Numbered from the stretch's first letter, positions 37,286 to 45,284 are shown. The stretch: DNA of 64,000 nt from Streptomyces canus (GCF_001514145.1 NZ_KQ948678.1:1-64000); one strand, 5' to 3'. Numbers and translations: made by a program. The notes: a model not told the origin generated them from the sequence alone.

Positions 37286-37301
37286 TGCACTAGTGCATAA
37301 T
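37273..37301 (+). promoter_or_regulatory. Divergent promoter with palindromic operator, mocR/PNPOx
   Basis: TTGCGT (37273-37278) and CATAAT (37296-37301) are 17 bp apart and the mocR GTG follows at 37309, giving a leaderless mRNA. The perfect palindrome TGCACTAGTGCA (37286-37297) lies between the two boxes and touches the start of the opposite gene, so one regulator could control both directions. Confidence 0.7.
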
Positions 37302-37308
37302 TCGCTTT

Positions 37309-38640
37309 GTGCTAGGAGAATATCGGATCGAAGGTCGACGCGCATCGGAGATCGCCGCGAGCGTCGAGAGCGCGGTGGGTGCCGGAGAGCTGACGCCGGG
37401 GCAACTGCTGCCTCCCATGCGGGAGTTGGCGCTGCAGCTCGGGGTGAATCCCAATACGGTCGCGGCCGCCTACCGCACCCTGCGTGAGCGCGGGGTCATC
37501 GAGACCGCCGGGCGAAGGGGCAGCCGGGTCCGGTCGAAGCCGGCCACCACGGGACGCGACTACATCAGGGTGGAGGTCCCGGCGGGGGTGCGGGACGTGG
37601 CGAACGGCAACCCGGACCCGGCGCTGCTGCCCCCGCTGGCGCCGGCCTTCGCCGCCGCCGCGGAACAGGGCGACCGGGAGCCGGTCCTGTACGGAGAGGC
37701 GACCGTGGACCCTGAGCTCGCGCGCCTGGCGCGGGAGGCGCTGGATGCGGACGGCGTTCCGGAGGGTCCTCTCGCCGTCGCCTCCGGCTCCCTGGACGTG
37801 ATCGAGCGCGTCCTGGCCGCCCACCTCAAGCCGGGCGACACGGTCGCGGTGGAGGACCCCGGCTGGGGCAGCCTCCTCGACCTGGTCCCGGCACTCGGCC
37901 TGCGCGTCGCCCCGGTGGGCGTGGACGACGAGGGCCCGCGCGCCGACGACGTACGCAAGGCCCTGGAGTCGGGCGCCCGCGCCCTGATCATCACCGACCG
38001 GGCCCAGAACCCGACCGGTGCCTCGGTGACCGCCACGCGTGCGCGTGCCCTGCGCGCCGTCCTCGAGGACCACCCGGACATCCTCCTCATCGAGGACGAC
38101 CACGGCCACGGCATCGTCGACCTGCCCCTGCACCCGCTGGCCGGAGTCACCCGCCACTGGGCCTTCGTCCGCTCGGTGGCCAAGGCCTACGGCCCCGATC
38201 TGCGCCTGGCCGTCCTCACCGGCGACGAGGTCACCGTCGACCGCGTCCACGGCCGCCATCGGCTGGGCCCCGGCTGGGTCAGCCGCATCACCCAGCGGGC
38301 AGTGGTGCAGCTGTGGGCCGAGGGCGTACTGGACACGGCGGAGGTGGCGGCGGCGTACCGCGAGCGCCGCGACCGGCTGATCGGCGCACTCGCGGAACGC
38401 GGAGTCGAGGCGTACGGCCGCAGCGGCCTCAACGTATGGATCCCGGTCCCGGACGAGACGGGCGCGGTGTCCCGCCTGCTGCACGCGGGGTGGGCCGTGG
38501 CCCCCGGCGCCCGCTTCAGAATGAGCGCACCGCAGGGGATCCGCGTGACGGTGTCGGCGTTGGTGACGACGGAGGTGCCCCACCTGGCGGACGCGATCGC
38601 GAGGGCCTTGGGTCCGTCGCCGACCCGGAGCCATGTTTAA
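37309..38640 (+). CDS. MocR-family regulator (GntR HTH fused to aminotransferase domain)
   Basis: A 443 aa fusion. Residues 1-75 are a GntR winged helix (SEIAASVESAVGAGELTPGQ, LPPMRELALQLGVNPNTVAAAY). Residues about 95-440 are a fold-type I aminotransferase domain with PLP Lys in SVAKAYGP and a NPTGA loop. In this family the domain senses PLP or an adduct rather than catalysing transamination. It is divergent from the PNPOx-like gene across a shared palindromic operator. The GTG at 37309 is leaderless. Its stop overlaps the stop of the convergent exporter gene. Confidence 0.93.
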   Translation: MLGEYRIEGRRASEIAASVESAVGAGELTPGQLLPPMRELALQLGVNPNTVAAAYRTLRERGVIETAGRRGSRVRSKPATTGRDYIRVEVPAGVRDVANGNPDPALLPPLAPAFAAAAEQGDREPVLYGEATVDPELARLAREALDADGVPEGPLAVASGSLDVIERVLAAHLKPGDTVAVEDPGWGSLLDLVPALGLRVAPVGVDDEGPRADDVRKALESGARALIITDRAQNPTGASVTATRARALRAVLEDHPDILLIEDDHGHGIVDLPLHPLAGVTRHWAFVRSVAKAYGPDLRLAVLTGDEVTVDRVHGRHRLGPGWVSRITQRAVVQLWAEGVLDTAEVAAAYRERRDRLIGALAERGVEAYGRSGLNVWIPVPDETGAVSRLLHAGWAVAPGARFRMSAPQGIRVTVSALVTTEVPHLADAIARALGPSPTRSHV

Positions 38641-39590
38641 GGGGAAGGTGAGCTGCCTGCAGGGGCGGGTGCGGGGAACCGCATCTGAGTGAGCGCTGCC
38701 CCCGCGAGCACGATCACCGCGCCCACGGGCGTCGACCAGCTCAATGACTCGCCGAGCACCGCGACCCCCGCTCCCGTGGCGATGACCGGAATGAAGTACG
38801 TGACCATCTGCGCGGTGGTCGGCCCCACTTCGGCGACCAGGCCGTACTGGAGCAGCAGCGCCAGCCCCGTCCCCAGCGCACCCAGCGCCGCGATCGCCAG
38901 CAGCGGCAGCACATCGACATGGGTGGGTATCCCGGAGAACAGCGAAGTGACGACCGCCAGTTGAACCGTGGCCAACAGCAACTGCGCCCCCATCAGGGAT
39001 ATGTGGGAGTACCCCGCGCCGGCCAGAGTCCGACGAACGTAGATCCACCCGATCGGATAGCTGAGCGAGGCCAGCAGAGCCATCGCCGTCCCCCTGCCGT
39101 CCAGCCCGCTGAACCCCTGCCAGGCCCCGAGGACCGTCAGCACCCCCAGGAACCCGAGCCCGAGCCCGGCGACCCGCACGCGCGTGGGCCGGTCCTCGGA
39201 CAGCGCGACCACGGACAGAACCATCCCCCACAGCGGCGAGGTCGCGTTGCAGATCCCCGCCAGCGTGGACGGGATCGTCAACTCCGCGTAGGCGAAGAGC
39301 GAGAACGGCAGCGCGTTGAGCAGGAACCCCGCGACCGCCAGATGAGCCCATGTCCGCACCCCGCGAGGGAGCCGCTCCCGCCGCACCGTCATCGCCGCCG
39401 CGAGCACCAGCGTCCCGAACACCAGTCGCCCGAGCGTGACCTGGAAGGGCGCGTACCCCTCGGTGCCCACCTTGATGAGAAGAAAGCTGAACCCCCAGAT
39501 CAGTGAGAGGACGCCGAAGCGCAGACGCCAGTCGAGGGCGGGGCGGCGGATGGCCCGCGGCGGGGCTCCGGTGACGGTCGCGGTGGTCAT
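38637..39590 (-). CDS. EamA/DMT-family exporter
   Basis: A 317 aa exporter with ten transmembrane helices and a short Pro/Ser tail. The two EamA units begin LRFGVLSLIWGFSFLLIKVG and LLASLSYPIGWIYVRRTL. It is divergent from a LysR gene over a repeat-containing promoter, the usual arrangement for an exporter controlled by a LysR regulator (as LysG/LysE or ArgP/ArgO). The ATG at 39590 is preferred to the TTG at 39626. Confidence 0.88.
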   Translation of the reverse strand: MTTATVTGAPPRAIRRPALDWRLRFGVLSLIWGFSFLLIKVGTEGYAPFQVTLGRLVFGTLVLAAAMTVRRERLPRGVRTWAHLAVAGFLLNALPFSLFAYAELTIPSTLAGICNATSPLWGMVLSVVALSEDRPTRVRVAGLGLGFLGVLTVLGAWQGFSGLDGRGTAMALLASLSYPIGWIYVRRTLAGAGYSHISLMGAQLLLATVQLAVVTSLFSGIPTHVDVLPLLAIAALGALGTGLALLLQYGLVAEVGPTTAQMVTYFIPVIATGAGVAVLGESLSWSTPVGAVIVLAGAALTQMRFPAPAPAGSSPSP

Positions 39591-39612
39591 GCCGGCCACG
39601 ATCCGGCACATG

Positions 39613-39657
39613 ATCTCGTAGCGCAAGCGAGTTTTTGAGCGAGATATCTCGTAGTAT
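39613..39657. promoter_or_regulatory. LysR-type regulatory region with repeats, and lysR -10
   Basis: ATCTCGTAG occurs at 39613-39621 and again at 39646-39654, 33 bp apart (three helical turns). The second copy overlaps the palindrome CGAGATATCTCG (39640-39651). TAGTAT (39652-39657) is followed after seven bases by the lysR ATG, giving a leaderless mRNA. Confidence 0.6.
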
Positions 39658-39664
39658 TGCTTAC

Positions 39665-40567
39665 ATGTTGAACCTGGAGCGCCTGCGCACCCTCGACGCC
39701 CTCGCCCGGCACGGCTCGGTCAGCGGCGCCGCCGAGGGCCTGCACATCACGACCTCGGCCGTCTCGCAGCAGATGTCGAAGCTGGAGCGCGAGGTCGGCC
39801 AGCAGCTCCTCGCCAAGAACGGCCGGGGGGTGCGGCTCACCGACGCCGGCCGGCTCCTCGCCGACCACGCGGCACGCATCCTGTCCCAGGTGGAACTCGC
39901 CCAGTCCGACCTGGAGGCCCAACGTGGCCAGGTGGTGGGGGAGTTGAGGCTTGCCGCGTTCCCGACCGCCGCACGCGGACTGTTCCCCGGCGCGCTCGCG
40001 GGCCTGCGCTCGGCGCATCCGGGCCTGCGGATCAGCTCGAGCGAGATGGAGCCGGAATCGGCGGTCCTCGCCGTGATCCGCGGTGACTACGACCTCGCGG
40101 TCGTCCTGGACTGGTACAACAAGCCGCTGCCCATGCCCGACGGGCTGGTGAAGGCCTCGATCGTCGACGACACGGCCGACGTGGCGATGCCCGCGACCCA
40201 CCGCCACGCGCACCGGAGCGAGGTCGACCTGGAGGACTTCGCCGACGACGACTGGGTCACCTGGGGGGAGAGCGAGTTCTGCCACGAGTGGTTGATGCAC
40301 ACCCTCCGCTCCAAGGGCATCGAACCCCGTGTCGCGCACCGCGCGGAGGAGCATCCGACCCAACTCGCCCTGGTCGGCGCCGGACTCGGCGTGTGCGTGG
40401 CGCCCCGGCTCGGGCGCGGGCCGATCCCGGAGGGCGTTCGGACCGTGCCCGTGCGGCAGTCGGTCAGCCGGCACATCTACGCGGTGTGGCGCGCGGACGC
40501 CGACCGCCGCCCGTCGATCCGGGCGGCGGTCGAGGCACTGAAGTCGGCGGCGGTGAAGGCCGTTTGA
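39665..40567 (+). CDS. LysR-family transcriptional regulator
   Basis: A 300 aa LysR regulator. The helix-turn-helix is at 1-60 (LERLRTLDALARHGSVSGAA, HITTSAVSQQMSKLEREVG), followed by the linker helix and a two-lobed effector domain (LRLAAFPTAARGLFPGALAG, DYDLAVVLDW, ALVGAGLGVCVAPRLG). It probably controls the divergent DMT exporter. The ATG at 39665 is favoured by the leaderless -10 just upstream; an in-frame start at 39635 lies in the operator. Confidence 0.92.
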   Translation: MLNLERLRTLDALARHGSVSGAAEGLHITTSAVSQQMSKLEREVGQQLLAKNGRGVRLTDAGRLLADHAARILSQVELAQSDLEAQRGQVVGELRLAAFPTAARGLFPGALAGLRSAHPGLRISSSEMEPESAVLAVIRGDYDLAVVLDWYNKPLPMPDGLVKASIVDDTADVAMPATHRHAHRSEVDLEDFADDDWVTWGESEFCHEWLMHTLRSKGIEPRVAHRAEEHPTQLALVGAGLGVCVAPRLGRGPIPEGVRTVPVRQSVSRHIYAVWRADADRRPSIRAAVEALKSAAVKAV

Positions 40568-40613
40568 GCGCCGTTTCTCTCCTCCCGCAGTCGGTCTCGT
40601 CCGCCGGACAGCC

Positions 40614-41081
40614 CTACGCCGGGCCCAGCTTGCGGAAGTCCCAGGAGACGATCTTCTCGGGGGTCAGCCGTATCCAGGCGTGCCGGCCGTCGTGCGGCAT
40701 CTCCTCCAGGCGGAAGTTCTTGCGGGCGAACAGCGTTTCCGGGACGTCGAGTTCCGCGCGCAGCTCTCCGGTGCGCGGAGCCTCGCCCACGAAGTCCACC
40801 GTCCCGGACAACTCCACGCCCTGCAGCTCGTCGTACTCCTCACCCGTGTCGACCACGATCGCGACCCGTGGATCGCGGCGCAGATCGGTCCAGCGCTTGC
40901 TGCGCACGACGGAGTACAGCCACAACGAGGTGCCGTCCCAGGCGAACCAGAGCGTGCTCACATGCGGAGCGCCATCGGCGGAGACCGTGGCGACCCGGCA
41001 GGTGCGCTGGCTGGTCAGGAACTCGTCCAGCTCGCCCGGCGTCATCATGATCTTCCGGCCGCGGCGCTGAGTGACGGTCAT
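40614..41081 (-). CDS. PPOX-class split-barrel (pyridoxamine oxidase-like) protein
   Basis: A 155 aa single-domain flavin/deazaflavin-reductase-type protein. It has LDEFLTSQRTCRVATVSADGAPHVSTLWFAWDG, where Ser/Thr-Leu-Trp-Phe is the cofactor-binding strand, and RWTDLRRDPRVAIVVDTG. F420 or FMN is the likely cofactor. The ATG at 41081 has GGGGGA at the right distance. It is divergent from the isochorismatase-like gene with a strong inverted repeat between them. Confidence 0.87.
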   Translation of the reverse strand: MTVTQRRGRKIMMTPGELDEFLTSQRTCRVATVSADGAPHVSTLWFAWDGTSLWLYSVVRSKRWTDLRRDPRVAIVVDTGEEYDELQGVELSGTVDFVGEAPRTGELRAELDVPETLFARKNFRLEEMPHDGRHAWIRLTPEKIVSWDFRKLGPA

Positions 41082-41107
41082 GCGTCCCCCCTCTTTCTCT
41101 CACGTCG

Positions 41108-41131
41108 TGTCAGAGGAGAGATCCTCTGACA
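41108..41131. promoter_or_regulatory. Ten-bp inverted repeat between two divergent genes
   Basis: TGTCAGAGGA (41108-41117) and TCCTCTGACA (41122-41131) form a perfect inverted repeat with a four-base spacer. ACGTC flanks it on both sides, and the overlapping CTGAC-N5-GTCAG adds a second repeat. It is a likely operator for one or both neighbours. Confidence 0.6.
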
Positions 41132-41220
41132 TCACGTCAGAAAAGGATGGGTCGTCTTCCGTCCCGACGCAATGGTGGCTACTGTCACCGGCTCCGGGCC
41201 GTCGGCGACCAGGGGGAACC

Positions 41221-41871
41221 GTGCCGTCGTACGAACAACTCAGCGAACTCCTCGCTCCCGAGAGCACCGTCCTGCTCACCGTCGAATGCCAGCAGGGCGT
41301 CGTCGGACCGGAGAGCGCGCTGCCCGAACTCGCCCGTGAGGCGCGGACCTCGGGTGTGCTCGCCAACGTCGCCCGACTGGTCGACGCCGCGCACGGGAAC
41401 GGGGTCCAGGTGATCCACGCGATCGCCGAACGCCGTCCGGACGGGCGCGGCGCCAACCATAACGCCCGCCTCTTCCGAGCCGCCGAACGCATGCCCGTCC
41501 AGCAGCTGGCCGGGACCACCGCGGTGCGGGTGGCGGCCCCGATCGAGGTGAGCGAGGAGGACTTCGTCGTACGACGGCTGCACGGCCTGTCGCCGATCCA
41601 GGGCACCGAGGTCGACGCGCTCCTGCGCAACCTCGGCTGCCGCACCCTGGTGGTGACCGGAGTCTCCGCCAACGTGGCCGTCCCGAACGCGGTGTTCGAC
41701 GCCGTGAACCGCGGTTACACCGCCGTGGTGGTGACGGACGCCATCGCCGGGGTGCCCTCCGACTACACCCCGGCGATGATCCGTCACACGCTCGCCCTCG
41801 TGGCCACCCTCGCCACCACGGACGAGGTGCTGACCTGTCTGGGACGACCCCGCCGCCCCGGGCGGGTCTGA
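41221..41871 (+). CDS. Isochorismatase-superfamily protein with altered active site
   Basis: A 216 aa protein with the isochorismatase/cysteine-hydrolase fold. The usual catalytic triad is Asp-Lys-Cys. Here the Asp position is Glu22 (LLTVECQQGVV), the Lys position falls in VVRRLHGLSP (Arg118/119), and the Cys position in TGVSANVAVPNA is Ala153. It therefore cannot act by the cysteine mechanism of nicotinamidases and may resemble the cysteine-less isochorismatases or be non-enzymatic. The GTG at 41221 has AGGGGGA at 41209-41215. It is divergent from the PPOX-class gene. Confidence 0.85.
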   Translation: MPSYEQLSELLAPESTVLLTVECQQGVVGPESALPELAREARTSGVLANVARLVDAAHGNGVQVIHAIAERRPDGRGANHNARLFRAAERMPVQQLAGTTAVRVAAPIEVSEEDFVVRRLHGLSPIQGTEVDALLRNLGCRTLVVTGVSANVAVPNAVFDAVNRGYTAVVVTDAIAGVPSDYTPAMIRHTLALVATLATTDEVLTCLGRPRRPGRV

Positions 41872-41875
41872 CCCC

Positions 41876-42316
41876 TCATGCGAGTGAGATCGAGTCGCCG
41901 CTGACGGTGATCTTCTCCTCGGGCAGCGGCTGGGTCGCCGGCCCCTTCTTCACGCTGCCGTCGCTCACCGAGAACTCGCTCTTGTGGCACGGACAGGTGA
42001 TGACCCCGTTGGTGATGCCCGTCACCGCACACCCCTGGTGGGTGCACTTCGACGAGAACGCCTTGAACTCGCCCGCCGTGGGCTGGGTGACCACCACGCC
42101 CGAGTCCTTGAAGATCTTGCCGCCGCCCTCGGGGATGTCCGAGGTCTTCGCGAGGACACTGCCGCCGGCGGCAGAATCCGACGACGACGAGGAGGATGAG
42201 GAGTCGTCCTCCGACCCGCACGCGTTCAGGGTGAGGGCGAGTCCTGCCGCGCCGACCGCCGCCACGACGACCCGGCGACTGGGGGCCGATGCGGGATGAA
42301 TCGATTCGCTGGCCAT
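41876..42316 (-). CDS. Rieske 2Fe-2S lipoprotein, Tat-exported
   Basis: A 146 aa exported redox protein. Arg14-Arg15 (SRRVVVAAVG) suggest Tat export and LTLNAC with Cys33 is a lipobox. An eight-serine linker follows. The Rieske cluster ligands are Cys91 and His93 (CTHQGC) and Cys108 and His111 (CPCH), with Cys96 and Cys110 placed for the disulfide. It is a stand-alone Rieske protein, not part of a cytochrome bc complex, and its partner is unknown. The ATG at 42316 has GGAAGGGG seven bases upstream. Confidence 0.93.
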   Translation of the reverse strand: MASESIHPASAPSRRVVVAAVGAAGLALTLNACGSEDDSSSSSSSSDSAAGGSVLAKTSDIPEGGGKIFKDSGVVVTQPTAGEFKAFSSKCTHQGCAVTGITNGVITCPCHKSEFSVSDGSVKKGPATQPLPEEKITVSGDSISLA

Positions 42317-42407
42317 TCTGACGTCCCCTTCCACGGAATCCTTGAACTGTCCTGAGGTACGGCCCCGGAGTGCCCGTTGTTCAGACACCCCCCAGTAACC
42401 TGGGGCG

Positions 42408-43163
42408 ATGCTCAAGGAAGCCATCGCGACCCGCTACATCACGCCTCTGCGCGAGGGCGGCTCGCTGCCGGGGCTCGTCGAGGCCGACGACCGAGGGACG
42501 TACGTCATCAAGTTCACCGGTGCAGGTCAGGGACGTAAGACGCTGGTCGCCGAGGTGGTGGCCGGGGAGCTCGCCCGCAGGCTGGGCTTCCGGGTGCCGC
42601 GGCTCGTGACGCTCGACCTCGACCCTGACCTGGGGCTCGGTGAGCCCGACGAGCGGGTGCAGGAGCTGCTGAAGTCCAGCGGCGGCACCAACCTCGGCAT
42701 GGACTTCCTCTCCGGAGCGCTCGGCTTCGACCCGCTGGCCTTCCCGGTCGGCCCGGAGGAGGCCGGCCGGATCGTCTGGTTCGACGCGCTGGTCAACAAC
42801 GTCGACCGCTCCTGGCGCAACCCCAACCTGCTGTGGTGGCGGGGCGAGGTGTGGCTCATCGACCACGGCGCGACCATGATCTGGCAGCACAACTGGCCCG
42901 GCGCCGAGAAGTCCGCCGCCCGTCCCTACGACGCCTCGGACCACGTCCTGAAGCCCTTCGCCCCGGATGTCGCCGCGGCCACCGCCGAACTGGCCCCCCG
43001 CGTCACCGAGGACCTCCTCGCCGAGGTCACCGCCGAGATCCCGGACGCCTGGCTGGCCGGCGAACCCGGCTTCGAGTCGCCGGACGACCTCCGGCGGACC
43101 TACGCACGGCCGCTGCTTGCGCGCGCGGCCGTCGTCCATGAGCGGATCGAGGGGATCAAGTGA
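42408..43163 (+). CDS. HipA-like kinase
   Basis: A 251 aa protein of the HipA/PI4K-like kinase fold. Lys35 in GTYVIKF is the likely ATP-binding lysine. LVNNVDRSWRNPNLLWW (about 128-144) carries the catalytic Asp and Asn of the HipA loop, and VWLIDHGATM has the metal-binding Asp. All kinase residues are in place. It lacks the HipA N-terminal domain and no HipB-type HTH is next to it. Instead it overlaps a DUF3037 gene by GTGA. The ATG at 42408 has TAACCT ending six bases upstream, so the mRNA may be leaderless. Confidence 0.85.
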   Translation: MLKEAIATRYITPLREGGSLPGLVEADDRGTYVIKFTGAGQGRKTLVAEVVAGELARRLGFRVPRLVTLDLDPDLGLGEPDERVQELLKSSGGTNLGMDFLSGALGFDPLAFPVGPEEAGRIVWFDALVNNVDRSWRNPNLLWWRGEVWLIDHGATMIWQHNWPGAEKSAARPYDASDHVLKPFAPDVAAATAELAPRVTEDLLAEVTAEIPDAWLAGEPGFESPDDLRRTYARPLLARAAVVHERIEGIK

Positions 43164-43576
43164 CCGAGCGCCACATCATCAGGGGCGGCCGCACCGACGA
43201 CCGCGAGGTCTTCGAATACGCCCTGCTGCGGGTCGTGCCCCGCGTCGAACGCGGCGAGTGCATGAACGCGGGAGTGCTCGTGTACTGCCGCGCGAAGGCC
43301 TACGTCGGCGTGCGCACTCATCTCGACGAGGCCCGGCTGCGGGCGCTCGACCCGGACGCGGACGTGGCCGGTGTCCGAGCCGCGCTGCACGCCGTCGAGG
43401 GGGTCTGCGCCGGCGGTGAGGGGGCCGGGCAGGCCGCCCGCGACGACGCCGGACGGCGCTTCCGGTGGCTGATCGCGCCCCGCTCCACCGTGGTCCAGCC
43501 GGGCCCCGTGCACACCGGGCTCACCGCCGATCCGGCCGCCGAACCGGAGCGTCTGCTCGATCTGCTGGTCAGGTAA
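43160..43576 (+). CDS. DUF3037 protein coupled to the HipA-like kinase
   Basis: A 138 aa DUF3037 protein (FEYALLRVVPRVERGECMNAGVLVYCRAKAYVGVRTHLDE is the family signature, about 18-57). Its GTG overlaps the HipA-like stop by four bases, so the two are translationally coupled and probably work together. Function is not established; a substrate, regulator or antitoxin of the kinase is possible. No DNA-binding motif is visible. Confidence 0.88.
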   Translation: MTERHIIRGGRTDDREVFEYALLRVVPRVERGECMNAGVLVYCRAKAYVGVRTHLDEARLRALDPDADVAGVRAALHAVEGVCAGGEGAGQAARDDAGRRFRWLIAPRSTVVQPGPVHTGLTADPAAEPERLLDLLVR

Positions 43577-43601
43577 TGGATCACACCCGGCTCGTGGGAC
43601 G

Positions 43602-43662
43602 TTGACACCGCGTGCCATGGCTTCTAGCGTCACGTCTGCTGAAGGTACTAAGCGGTCGCTCA
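43602..43662 (+). promoter_or_regulatory. Promoter and TetR-like operator of the fabG operon
   Basis: TTGACA (43602-43607) and TAGCGT (43625-43630) are exactly 17 bp apart, the best promoter in the window. Just past the expected start is TAAGCGGTCGCTCA (43649-43662) with a central AGCG-GT-CGCT palindrome of the kind bound by TetR regulators of fatty-acid genes. The leader also carries CAGGTCGATTTC twice (43683-43694, 43697-43708). Confidence 0.7.
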
Positions 43663-43730
43663 CCGAATGGGCCGTACATTCTCAGGTCGATTTCCCCAGG
43701 TCGATTTCTCAAGGGCGAGGAGAACCAGCA

Positions 43731-44492
43731 ATGTCCACCACAGAGCAGCGGGTAGCCGTGGTCACGGGTGCCGCACGCGGCATCGGCGCCGCCACCGCCG
43801 TACGACTGGCGGCCGAGGGGCGCGCGGTCGCCGTGATCGATCTCGACGAGGCCGCCTGCAAGGACACCGTGGAGAAGATCACCGCGGCCGGCGGCCGGGC
43901 GATCGCGGTCGGCGCGGACGTCTCCGACGAGGCCCAGGTGCAGGCCGCCATCGCGCGCGTGGCCGAGGAGCTCGGCGCGCCGACGATCCTCGTGAACAAC
44001 GCGGGCGTGCTGCGCGACAACCTGCTGTTCAAGATGAGCGTCTCCGACTGGGACACCGTCCTGAACGTGCACCTCAGGGGCTCGTTCCTGGTCACCAAGG
44101 CCATCCAGAAGCACATGGTGGACGCGGGCTTCGGCCGGATCGTCAACCTGTCCTCGTCCTCCGCCCTCGGCAACCGCGGCCAGGCCAACTACTCCGCCGC
44201 CAAGGCCGGTCTCCAGGGCTTCACCAAGACGCTCGCCATCGAGCTCGGCAAGTTCGGCATCACCGCCAACGCCGTCGCCCCCGGCTTCATCGCCACCGAC
44301 ATGACCGCCGCGACCGCCGCGCGTGTCGGCATGGGCTTCGAGGAGTTCAAGGCCGCGGCCGCCACCCAGATCCCGGTCGCGCGCGTGGGCGAGCCCGACG
44401 ACATCGCCAACGCCATCGCCTTCTTCACGGGCGAGGCGGCCGGATTCGTCTCCGGCCAGGTCCTGTACGTCGCCGGCGGACCGCTCGACTAG
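43731..44492 (+). CDS. fabG: 3-oxoacyl-ACP reductase-type SDR
   Basis: A 253 aa short-chain dehydrogenase. It has the NAD(P)-binding TGAARGIG at 13-20, NNAG at about 88-91, and the catalytic Ser in VNLSSSSALGNRG with Tyr-x3-Lys in YSAAKAG. It should reduce a 3-oxoacyl-ACP or -CoA. The C-terminus has the FabG-like YVAGGPLD. The ATG at 43731 has AGGAGAA upstream. It is first of two SDR genes separated by 12 bp, under a strong promoter with a TetR-like site, which fits lipid or CoA-ester metabolism. Confidence 0.9.
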   Translation: MSTTEQRVAVVTGAARGIGAATAVRLAAEGRAVAVIDLDEAACKDTVEKITAAGGRAIAVGADVSDEAQVQAAIARVAEELGAPTILVNNAGVLRDNLLFKMSVSDWDTVLNVHLRGSFLVTKAIQKHMVDAGFGRIVNLSSSSALGNRGQANYSAAKAGLQGFTKTLAIELGKFGITANAVAPGFIATDMTAATAARVGMGFEEFKAAAATQIPVARVGEPDDIANAIAFFTGEAAGFVSGQVLYVAGGPLD

Positions 44493-44504
44493 GGAAACGG
44501 GACC

Positions 44505-45269
44505 ATGACTTCGCAACTCCCCGAGCTTTCGGGCAAGGTCGCGCTCATCACGGGCGCCAGCCGCGGCATCGGCTACGGCATCGCCGAGGCGCTCGTCGCA
44601 CGCGGTGACCGGGTGGTCATCACCGGCCGCACCGAGGACTCCCTCAAGGAGGCCGTCGAGCAGCTCGGCGCCGAGCGTGCCGTCTACGTGGCGGGCAAGG
44701 CGCACGACGAGGCGCACCAGTCCGCCGCCGTCGAGCGCGCCATGGAGGCCTTCGGGCGCGTCGACTACCTGGTCAACAACGCCGGAACCAACCCGGTGTT
44801 CGGGCCGATCGCCGACCTCGACCTGAATGTGGCGCGCAAGGTCTTCGAGACCAACGTGATCTCCGCGCTCGGCTTCGCCCAGAAGACCTGGTACGCCTGG
44901 CAGAAGGACAACGGCGGCGCGATCGTCAACATCGCCTCGGTCGCGGGCATCGCGCCCTCGCCCTTCATCGCCGCGTACGGCGTCAGCAAGGCCGCGCTGA
45001 TCAACCTCACCCAGCAGCTCGCGCACGAGTTCGCGCCGGGGGTGCGGGTCAACGCGATCGCCCCCGCCGTCGTGAAGACCAAGTTCGCGTCGGCCCTGTA
45101 CGAGGGCCGGGAGGCGGAGGCCGCCGCGTCCTACCCGCTGGCCCGGCTCGGCGTGCCCTCCGACATCGGCGGCGCCGCGGCCTTCCTCACCTCGGCGCAG
45201 TCCGACTGGGTCACCGGCCAGACGCTGGTCGTCGACGGCGGCATCTTCCTCAACGCGGGAGTGAGCTGA
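44505..45269 (+). CDS. Short-chain dehydrogenase/reductase
   Basis: A 254 aa SDR, second gene of the pair. It has TGASRGIG at 17-24, NNAG at about 91-94, and Ser in VNIASVAGIAP followed by Tyr-x3-Lys in YGVSKAAL. The C-terminus is LVVDGGIFLNAGVS. It resembles FabG-like reductases and could act on the same or a following intermediate as the first SDR. It starts 12 bp after the first gene's stop. Confidence 0.9.
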   Translation: MTSQLPELSGKVALITGASRGIGYGIAEALVARGDRVVITGRTEDSLKEAVEQLGAERAVYVAGKAHDEAHQSAAVERAMEAFGRVDYLVNNAGTNPVFGPIADLDLNVARKVFETNVISALGFAQKTWYAWQKDNGGAIVNIASVAGIAPSPFIAAYGVSKAALINLTQQLAHEFAPGVRVNAIAPAVVKTKFASALYEGREAEAAASYPLARLGVPSDIGGAAAFLTSAQSDWVTGQTLVVDGGIFLNAGVS

Positions 45270-45284
45270 CCCTCGTCGTCTCGG

